Assembly: GCA_046153695.1 (NCBI GenBank)
Contig: JBJXEZ010000166.1
Coordinates: 1 to 26,292, forward strand
Source of the DNA: M3007 sp046153695
Lineage (GTDB): Bacteria; Bacteroidota; Bacteroidia; Chitinophagales; Saprospiraceae
Length of the DNA: 26,292 bases
Direction of reading: 5' to 3'
Within the stretch, counting starts at the first letter, position 1, and the number at the start of each line of letters is the position of its first letter. This document shows, piece by piece, positions 18,601-23,999 of this stretch. Both the position numbers and the translations under genes were made by a program. The notes under the pieces are model-generated. The model had not been told where the DNA came from and did no database searches. It saw only the letters and a program-made list of their open reading frames with translations.

Positions 18601-19860
18601 CAAACGCCCAGAGTGATCGATCCGCCCCCAGCGAAAGGCACAAAGCCGGCTTCTGGCACTGGCAAAACATCTGGGAATCCAAACCGCAGCAATTCCCCTT
18701 CCACCCAACAGCCTGCCCATGCACCCGTGCAGCCGCCGCCCGTACAGCCCAGTGCGGATTTGACCGGCACTTGGCTCCACCCTGGCGGACAAAAGATCGA
18801 GTTCTTCCAAGATGGACAAAAAGTGTATTGGATGCACCTCGGCGCCAACTTCAAGCAATTCATGGTTGGGCAATTTGTATCGGCAAATCGGATCACCGGC
18901 ACCGTGATTCGTATTGATTTGAACAACAACTGCCGCACCACACTGACCAATACCTACACGTTGAGCGGCAACACCCTCACGGAAACTTGGACGGCCAACG
19001 ACGGTAGTTGCGACCTGCGGGCAGGCCAGACCGGCAACGAAGGCACCCTCACGCGGACAGACCCCTGCCCCCGGCCTATGAACCCATTTGGCGGCAACGC
19101 CTACAACCCGAGTGCTGACGTGACCGGCTCTTGGGGCGACGAATCAGATTGGTTTCAGGATGGCAACAACGTCTGGCTCATCCTCAACAACGGCGGTTTC
19201 AAGCACCTTTTTCAGGGAACCCGCAGCGGGAGAACCATCAACGGCGCTATCGTGCGCATCAATCGGGGCAACAATTGCCGCACGGTGATGAACCTGTCCG
19301 TTTCGCTCACCGATGCCAACCATTACCGCTTCACCTCGAGCGTGGAAGACGGCCTCTGCGATCTGCCTCGCGGCTGGTCGGAAAGCAGAAGCGTCGCACG
19401 CTCTTGGCCCCAATTTTACGATGGTATATCCTCCCAGCGGTACCGCATCAAAAACAAGAACCGCGGGCTTTATCTCGCTGTCCGCGGTGGCACCCTCAAC
19501 AGCGGGGAGGAAGCCACTCTATGGCACCTGGATGGCGGCGAGGACAAAATATGGGAGCCGATCTACGTCGGTTGCGGCTACTACAAGATCAAGAACCACA
19601 AAAGCGGCCTGTGCTTGGCTGTAGGCGCAGGAGTCGCCAACGATGGCGGTAGAATTGTACAGTACCAAGACCACGGTCAAGCCGATATCCTGTGGCGCAT
19701 GGTGGATATCGGCAATGGCTGCTACAAAATCCAGAACAAGAACAGCAACCTGTTTGCCGCTATCGGGGCAGGAGAAACTACGCCCGGCGCACATGTGATA
19801 CAATGGAGCGATGCCGGGCAGGAGGACACCAAGTGGGTGTTCGAGGTGTTCATTCCCTGA
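18490..19860 (+). CDS. Exported protein with two TGTW-type domains and a ricin-type beta-trefoil lectin
   Basis: This 456-aa protein has a signal peptide (MKKQSLVLLLFIAFSGFVSA) and a Pro/Ser/Thr-rich linker to about residue 85. Two related domains of about 120 residues start near 88 (SADLTGTW) and 208 (SADVTGSW). Each has a FxQDGxxVW strand, a NNCRT cysteine and a DGxCDL cysteine, which suggests a disulfide and a lipocalin-like barrel. Residues 318-456 form a ricin/RICIN-like beta-trefoil with repeated YRIKNKNRGLYLAV, YYKIKNHKSGLCLAVGAG and CYKIQNKNSNLFAAIGAG strands and QxW-like positions. A carbohydrate-binding role is likely from the family, with ligand unknown. It shares its leader and N terminus with the preceding gene, 65 bases away, so both are probably delivered by the same route. 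The signal peptide decides the start. Confidence 0.85.
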   Translation: MKKQSLVLLLFIAFSGFVSAQTPAVSAPLIESDPKNQQTPRVIDPPPAKGTKPASGTGKTSGNPNRSNSPSTQQPAHAPVQPPPVQPSADLTGTWLHPGGQKIEFFQDGQKVYWMHLGANFKQFMVGQFVSANRITGTVIRIDLNNNCRTTLTNTYTLSGNTLTETWTANDGSCDLRAGQTGNEGTLTRTDPCPRPMNPFGGNAYNPSADVTGSWGDESDWFQDGNNVWLILNNGGFKHLFQGTRSGRTINGAIVRINRGNNCRTVMNLSVSLTDANHYRFTSSVEDGLCDLPRGWSESRSVARSWPQFYDGISSQRYRIKNKNRGLYLAVRGGTLNSGEEATLWHLDGGEDKIWEPIYVGCGYYKIKNHKSGLCLAVGAGVANDGGRIVQYQDHGQADILWRMVDIGNGCYKIQNKNSNLFAAIGAGETTPGAHVIQWSDAGQEDTKWVFEVFIP

Positions 19861-19872
19861 CCAAGGAGGGCC

Positions 19873-19921
19873 TGTCCCCCTTTCATGGGATTGCGCCCCA
19901 CCTGCCACCCCGCTACTTTTG
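19873..19921 (+). promoter_or_regulatory. Promoter family copy B
   Basis: The conserved block at 19873-19893 ends in CATGGGATTG; after 20 nt comes TACTTTTG (19914-19921), an exact -7 match. It lies 13 bases after the lectin gene stop and points at the caspase-like lipoprotein gene. Transcription should begin a few bases after 19925, giving a leader of about 165 nt. Confidence 0.82.
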
Positions 19922-19927
19922 TCCTGA

Positions 19928-20070
19928 AATTCAACCATCCAAATATTTGAATAAAATCAAATAAAATGACTGGCCGAGGGCTGTACGCCTTCCGCCCTTG
20001 TCACTTATTTACCTCAAAACCACCCCGAAGGCACTCGGGCGCGGAAGCCGAAAAGCGAGACGAGTAGGCA
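19928..20070 (+). ncRNA. Candidate structured leader RNA, copy 1
   Basis: This leader matches 22240-22380 in conserved blocks separated by variable stretches. Possible helices are ATTCAA/TTGAAT (19930-19953), AGGGC/GCCCT (near 19977-20000) and CCCGA/TCGGG (20022-20037), with a competing helix ACTCG/CGAGT (20033-20066) that encloses CGC/GCG. The AGGGC/GCCCT hairpin differs in sequence but still pairs in copy 2. There is no T-run, so any control would be at translation or by a factor. I know no Rfam family that it matches. Confidence 0.55.
19966..20067 (+). other. Possible 33-codon upstream ORF in leader 1
   Basis: ATG at 19966 to TAG at 20067, ending in SGAEAEKRDE, 25 bases before the main start. 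Leader 2 has a 27-codon frame with the same ending. The base changes between the two fall on amino-acid-changing positions, so RNA conservation explains them better than peptide conservation. Confidence 0.25.
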
Positions 20071-20092
20071 TTCACTTTCAATACCAATAAAA

Positions 20093-21475
20093 ATGAAAAA
20101 CACCATTCTTGCACTGACATCCTGCTGCCTTTTGGCAGCGCTTATTCTCTGGGGCTGCAAAAAAGACGAAGACCTGCAACCCAACAATTCCATCCGGGAG
20201 GCTGTGGAATACGCCCTTACTCCCGGCGCTGATCTTACAAAAGAAGTTGAACTGGAAGGCTATTACTGGAACGACGGCGCGCCCATCCTCATCGTTGATC
20301 TGAGCTTGCTCAACATCAATACAGCGCTGCCGCAAACCGCTTATGTACGGCTGACCGACAATGTCCTGAAGGTGATCGGCAGCAAAACTGAATACCTCGG
20401 CGCGCTGGTACGGTTCAAAGGCACGCTGGAATTGCTGGTAGGGCCGGATAAAGGCTTTCAAATTTTCCTCCGTTGCCCCGATCTTCTTCCTTTTATCATT
20501 CAGGCGCGAAAAGTCGACGTACAGCTTCCATTTCTGGGCACCATTTGTGACCGATTTCCCGCGATTTGTTCTTTCACTTTCACGCCCCTTCCGGGAAAAT
20601 ATGCCTTGCTGTATTCAGGAGGTGTCCGCAGCGATATTGCACACCGCCGCTATTGGAACGACCTCCGGTTTATGTACGCAGTACTCCGGGAGAAATACGG
20701 CTACTCCGACGAGAACATCGTGGTGGTGTACAAGGACGGTGTCGGACAGGACGCGAATATGCCCGTAGACTTCGCAGCCACCCCGAATGGACTGAACGCA
20801 GCCATTGACTTCCTGCGCGCCCGCACGACCGACAAAGACGACTTGTTCCTGTTTGTAACCAACCACGGAGGAGGCCTGCACAGATGGTTTGGGCATCAGG
20901 GTTTTCCAAACCCACGATTCAATGTCGCCCGCCAAACCGGTGTGCCCGACGACAACCTGGACGAAGGAGAACCTGAGAATACCGACGAAGTCGTTTTTTT
21001 CTTTGATACCGACCCGATCACACTTTCGGACGACGCGTTTGCCGAGGAATTCAATAGTATCCCTCACCGGAGACTTGTGGCTGTTTTGGAGCCATGTTTC
21101 AGCGGCGGCTTCATTCAGGACTTGAGCAGCCCAAATGCTGTGATCATGTCGGCTTGTCTGGAAGATGAATTTTCCTACGGCGGTTTTAGTATTGATGGTG
21201 TGGGGTTCGATAATTTCTCCTATTTCTTCACCGCCGCCATTAACCGGGCACATGTTAACGGCCAAGCGCTCAGCACAAACCCGGACACGGACAACAACGG
21301 TCGGGTTTCGATGCTGGAAGCGTACAACTTCGCCCGAGCGAATGCATTGGCCTTTGCCCAAAACAATGGAATTGACGAAACCTCATTACTGGATGCCGAC
21401 GGCGACGGGGTGGGCCGAAACAACCCCACTTTCAGCGATTCGGACGGCGACCCGGCACGGTATATTTTCCTTTGA
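20093..21475 (+). CDS. Caspase-fold (C13-like) peptidase lipoprotein
   Basis: This 460-aa protein has a lipoprotein signal with lipidated Cys22 (LILWGCKKDE), so it should sit in the cell envelope. After an unassigned N-terminal part (about 25-165) comes a caspase/legumain-like core: KYALLYSGG strand, a helix with YWNDLRFMYAVLREKYG, ENIVVVYKDG, then DDLFLFVTNHGGG with candidate catalytic His258, and LVAVLEPCFSGGF with candidate catalytic Cys335. The His-Gly and Cys-Phe-Ser-Gly-Gly pair is typical of clan CD cysteine peptidases. The C terminus has DADGDG and DSDGD, calcium-binding-like acidic repeats. It is first in a two-gene unit behind promoter B and leader 1; the phosphatase gene follows 50 bases later. 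Substrate specificity cannot be read. Family assignment within clan CD (C13, C14 or C25-like) is uncertain. Confidence 0.82.
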   Translation: MKNTILALTSCCLLAALILWGCKKDEDLQPNNSIREAVEYALTPGADLTKEVELEGYYWNDGAPILIVDLSLLNINTALPQTAYVRLTDNVLKVIGSKTEYLGALVRFKGTLELLVGPDKGFQIFLRCPDLLPFIIQARKVDVQLPFLGTICDRFPAICSFTFTPLPGKYALLYSGGVRSDIAHRRYWNDLRFMYAVLREKYGYSDENIVVVYKDGVGQDANMPVDFAATPNGLNAAIDFLRARTTDKDDLFLFVTNHGGGLHRWFGHQGFPNPRFNVARQTGVPDDNLDEGEPENTDEVVFFFDTDPITLSDDAFAEEFNSIPHRRLVAVLEPCFSGGFIQDLSSPNAVIMSACLEDEFSYGGFSIDGVGFDNFSYFFTAAINRAHVNGQALSTNPDTDNNGRVSMLEAYNFARANALAFAQNNGIDETSLLDADGDGVGRNNPTFSDSDGDPARYIFL

Positions 21476-21525
21476 TGCGCCTCACGAGCAGCCCCCCCTT
21501 TCATTTTTCCAAACCACTTTTTACG

Positions 21526-22164
21526 ATGAAAAACGCATTTTTCCTTTTATCCATGCTGGCTGTTTGCTTCTTGTGCAGCTGTTCGGAACGAGTCGTCCGT
21601 GTGGAAAATGGTACAGTCCACCACGCCGATGGCGAAACAACCCCGATTCCGCATTGGAATGAAGAAGGCTGGACCCATTTTTTCTTTGTTCGCCATGCCG
21701 ATAAAGCGGTAGTGCCCGATCCGCAACCGAATGACCCTCCAGGTGTCCCGCTTTCGCACGAAGGCATGGCCCGTGCGGGACGGCTGGGAGAGATTCTGAA
21801 GCATGCCAATCTTGACCTTGTGTTTTCGACAATATATGAGAACACGGATTACATACGCACCAAAACTACAGCCGATTCGGTGCGGATACATTACCGCAAC
21901 ACGGCAGCATCTTTGTCCACGTACCCGTCCCCGGCAACGAGAGAAGGTTCTGAGGCCTGGCTGGCAAACGTATTGCAAAACAACAGAGGCGGCAGAATCC
22001 TGGTAGTTGGTCACAGCAATTCTATCCCCCAAATGATCCAAATCCTGGATGCTAACCCGCTTTTTGCAAGCCCAAGCTGGGAACTGAATTCGTTCAAGGA
22101 TTTTTTTGTGGTCGCCTACAATGGCAACAGGGTGGAATCGAAAACTAAAATGTTGTGGTATTAG
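21526..22164 (+). CDS. Histidine phosphatase superfamily lipoprotein
   Basis: This 212-aa protein belongs to the phosphoglycerate-mutase-like histidine phosphatases. It has the phospho-acceptor motif FFVRHADK (Arg56, His57), the mid-region LVFSTIYENTDYIRTKTTAD, which corresponds to the usual SPLxRAxQTA segment, and the second histidine in ILVVGHSNS (His163). A lipoprotein signal precedes (MKNAFFLLSMLAVCFLCSC, lipidated Cys19 or Cys17), so the enzyme acts in the envelope. The ATG at 21526 was chosen because it begins a proper signal peptide; the frame extends upstream without one. It lies 50 bases after the caspase-like gene with no promoter between, so they are probably co-transcribed. The substrate is unknown. 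Confidence 0.87.
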   Translation: MKNAFFLLSMLAVCFLCSCSERVVRVENGTVHHADGETTPIPHWNEEGWTHFFFVRHADKAVVPDPQPNDPPGVPLSHEGMARAGRLGEILKHANLDLVFSTIYENTDYIRTKTTADSVRIHYRNTAASLSTYPSPATREGSEAWLANVLQNNRGGRILVVGHSNSIPQMIQILDANPLFASPSWELNSFKDFFVVAYNGNRVESKTKMLWY

Positions 22165-22184
22165 AGCTTGCCAAGCCGCTCCTT

Positions 22185-22233
22185 TGTCCCCCTTTCATGG
22201 GATTGCAGGCGATACACTACCCCGGTATTTTTG
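22185..22233 (+). promoter_or_regulatory. Promoter family copy C
   Basis: The conserved block at 22185-22205 ends in CATGGGATTG; after 20 nt comes TATTTTTG (22226-22233), an exact TAnnTTTG box. It starts 20 bases after the phosphatase stop and points at the lipoprotein gene at 22409. Confidence 0.82.
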
Positions 22234-22239
22234 TATTGA

Positions 22240-22380
22240 AATTCAACCATCCAAGCATTTGAATAAAATCAAATAAGGCAACTGGCAGGGGCTATGCGCT
22301 CTTCAGCCCCTGTTCTTTTTTCCTCAAAACCACCCCGAGGGTACTTGGGCGCGGAAGCCGAAAAGCGAGACGAGTAGGCA
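22240..22380 (+). ncRNA. Candidate structured leader RNA, copy 2
   Basis: This is the second copy of the leader upstream of 20093. The last 59 bases (22322-22380) differ from copy 1 (20012-20070) at only three positions. The hairpin CAGGGGCT/AGCCCCTG (22277-22310) is 8 bp, while copy 1 has AGGGC/GCCCT with a different loop, so pairing is kept and sequence is not. CCCGA/TTGGG and ACTTG/CGAGT use G-U pairs where copy 1 has G-C. ATTCAA/TTGAAT near the 5' end is the same in both. Confidence 0.55.
22294..22377 (+). other. Possible 27-codon upstream ORF in leader 2
   Basis: ATG at 22294 to TAG at 22377, ending in YLGAEAEKRDE, 31 bases before the main start. It shares only its C-terminal half with the frame in leader 1, and the two frames start at different places. 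Confidence 0.22.
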
Positions 22381-22408
22381 CAACATTTTACCTAAAACTT
22401 TTTCCAAA

Positions 22409-23173
22409 ATGAACTACAAACCTTTTTCCAATGTCTTGAAAGGCTGTTTAATCTGCACAATTGCCCTTGCAGTGCTGCTGGTTGGTTGCAAAAAAGACGA
22501 CCAAACCGCCTCCACTTCGTTTTGCCATCAGACCTCTGTGTCCGTGGATTATGTCAGTGACACCGACAATTACCAGTACCAGGCAACCCTAACATTCAAT
22601 GCGGATGGTCGGCTTATAAAGGATGGTGATGCTTACACATACGAATGGTCCGATCATCAGCTCGTTCAACGAAATTTTTATACCGGCGTTTTGCAAAACA
22701 AATCCACCTATACGTTGGACGGAGCCGGGCGGGCTATTAGTGAAACCAATGTGGATCAGGCCCAAAATTTAGTGTTCAATCGAACGTTTCAGTACGACGC
22801 AAACGGGTATTTGACAAGCCTAAGTCAAACAGGGTCTTTCCCACATACTGAAACCCATGAATGGGTGAATGGGAACTTATCCAAAACCATAAAAACGACT
22901 CCATTCGGCGATGTGATCACTACTACTTATGAGTATGATCCGCAGCTGGTTACGCCTGCTTCATATACGCTGCTGCCTATTTTTGGCAAGGGATCCAAAA
23001 ATCTTATGATACAAAGTGCTAGCGCCTATTCCTTCGGGGGGTATTGGACTACTGCCAATGTCCAGTATGAAATGGATCAGTATGGAAACGTCCGGAGGAG
23101 TATCGTAAAATTCGTGGACACCGGGGTGGCCAGTACACTGACCACGGAATACTTGTACGAGGGCTGCCAGTAA
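22409..23173 (+). CDS. Lipoprotein with YD-repeat/DUF4595-like strands
   Basis: This 254-aa protein has a lipoprotein signal with Cys27 (LAVLLVGCKKDD). The mature part is beta-rich, with repeated strand-turn units: LTFNADGRLIKDGDAYTYEW, YTLDGAGRAISETN, FQYDANGYLTSLSQ, YEYDPQ and YEMDQYGNVRRS. This is the pattern of single-domain YD/RHS-like lipoproteins common in Bacteroidota (DUF4595-type). It is not a toxin, because it lacks the long RHS shell and a variable tip. The function is unknown; an envelope structural or binding role is likely. Its promoter and leader match those of the caspase-like gene, so the two units are probably co-regulated. No partner gene follows directly. Confidence 0.8.
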   Translation: MNYKPFSNVLKGCLICTIALAVLLVGCKKDDQTASTSFCHQTSVSVDYVSDTDNYQYQATLTFNADGRLIKDGDAYTYEWSDHQLVQRNFYTGVLQNKSTYTLDGAGRAISETNVDQAQNLVFNRTFQYDANGYLTSLSQTGSFPHTETHEWVNGNLSKTIKTTPFGDVITTTYEYDPQLVTPASYTLLPIFGKGSKNLMIQSASAYSFGGYWTTANVQYEMDQYGNVRRSIVKFVDTGVASTLTTEYLYEGCQ

Positions 23174-23176
23174 TCA

Positions 23177-23203
23177 CCCCGCTGGCCGCCAATATTCATC
23201 TTA
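23177..23203 (+). repeat. 27-bp dispersed repeat, copy 1
   Basis: It starts four bases after the lipoprotein stop and matches 26134-26160 at 25 of 27 positions, with both differences transitions. The core is GCTGGCCGCCAAT. The second copy also lies downstream of a gene, in the same orientation. Confidence 0.75.
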
Positions 23204-23303
23204 ACAACAACGATACTCGTGCGGGTCTGTGACCGGAAACGCCGTGTCAACAAGTCCCCGCTATAACCCAGTATTGTACAAATTAGGAGGGGGTCAATAA
23301 AAA

Positions 23304-23350
23304 TAGTACCTACTCAGCCCAAGCCTTAGGGTTTGGCTGAGTAGATACTA
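23304..23350. terminator. Strong hairpin, possible minus-strand terminator
   Basis: TAGTA, one mismatch, then CTACTCAGCC pairs with GGCTGAGTAG, one mismatch, then TACTA. The inner part extends through AAGCC/GGTTT-type pairs to a short loop. On the plus strand no T-run follows. On the minus strand the hairpin is followed by TTTTTATTG, as in an intrinsic terminator. No minus-strand gene is visible to its right, so a hairpin from a mobile element or a small RNA is an alternative. Confidence 0.5.
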
Positions 23351-23511
23351 AGAGCGAGTTCAAATTTCAATCGTCGGGCTACAAGCGGCAAATTTTGCTT
23401 CCTGCTCGTTAAATTTTTCGCCATAGAAAACCACTATGCCTGCAAATTTCGCCTTTCCTGAAACTAAATTCACTCGCTTTCGCCTCAGCACTGGAATTTA
23501 AATACGCTCTA
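23349..23511. mobile_element. MITE-like element or IS remnant
   Basis: The left end TA-AGAGCGAGTTCAAATTTC and right end GGAATTTAAATACGCTC-TA are imperfect inverted repeats of about 17-20 bases with TA at both outer edges. About 160 bases lie inside, without an ORF and with several AAATTT-centred motifs. A TA duplication is typical of IS630/Tc1-type insertion, but the mismatches leave this tentative. Confidence 0.35.
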
Positions 23512-23543
23512 GACGAAAACGATCACACAAACCAAAGCCAATC

Positions 23544-23945
23544 ATGCAACCCTCCGAGTTTAACATTTTCCAAAATCTAATTCGCGAAGTTCACCAAAAA
23601 GCCTTTGGTGAACCGCTCAGCCCCACCCCGTATGGCAAGGCCCAAGCCCTTAGTATTTTTATCGAAGAAATGACCGGGCAGGTGATAAGCTACAAAACCC
23701 TCAGCAACTACATTTGCGCGGCGCTGTGGCAGGCCCATGAATGCGTGAACCCCAACGCCACTACCCTGGGCATCCTCGTGCGCTACCTGTACGAGCAACC
23801 TGCCGGAAACGAAGCGGTCATCTGGTACCAGTACCGCAGCCACGCCATGCGGCAGGAAGGCGCGGCTGCGCCACAACTGTCATCGTGGAAAACGGTGGTG
23901 CCGGCGGCAGGCGGGTATGCTCTCGGCGTAGGGCACCGTTCCTAA
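23544..23945 (+). CDS. Small hypothetical protein, possibly HTH-like
   Basis: This 133-aa protein is not recognised with confidence. Residues about 25-85 are predicted helical and include YGKAQALSIFIEEMTGQ, SYKTLSNYICAAL and TTLGILVRYLYEQPAGNEA. The SYKTLSNYI stretch looks like a recognition-helix region seen in N-terminal domains of some Bacteroidota proteins, so DNA binding is possible. The last 35 residues (after HAMRQEG) look unstructured, with no membrane or enzymatic motif, and may be the remnant of a longer protein. It begins 33 bases after the MITE-like element and ends 54 bases before the GH30 gene. Codon use and composition resemble a real gene. Confidence 0.6.
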   Translation: MQPSEFNIFQNLIREVHQKAFGEPLSPTPYGKAQALSIFIEEMTGQVISYKTLSNYICAALWQAHECVNPNATTLGILVRYLYEQPAGNEAVIWYQYRSHAMRQEGAAAPQLSSWKTVVPAAGGYALGVGHRS

Positions 23946-23999
23946 GCAACGATTTCCCTTGAAAGGCCTAACTTATCATCCAATTCAAAACCTTGTACC

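Larger units (their letters stand above)
23174..23543. other. AT-rich non-coding stretch
   Basis: These 370 bases have no supported gene. They hold one copy of a 27-bp repeat (23177-23203), a long hairpin (23304-23350) and a MITE-like element (23349-23511). Base composition is clearly more AT-rich than the flanking genes. Confidence 0.6.

Noticed and set aside
20000..20070. Leader as a known riboswitch class (cobalamin, SAM, TPP, c-di-GMP)
   Set aside because: I could not find the conserved core of any of these classes in the leaders, so no known class was assigned.
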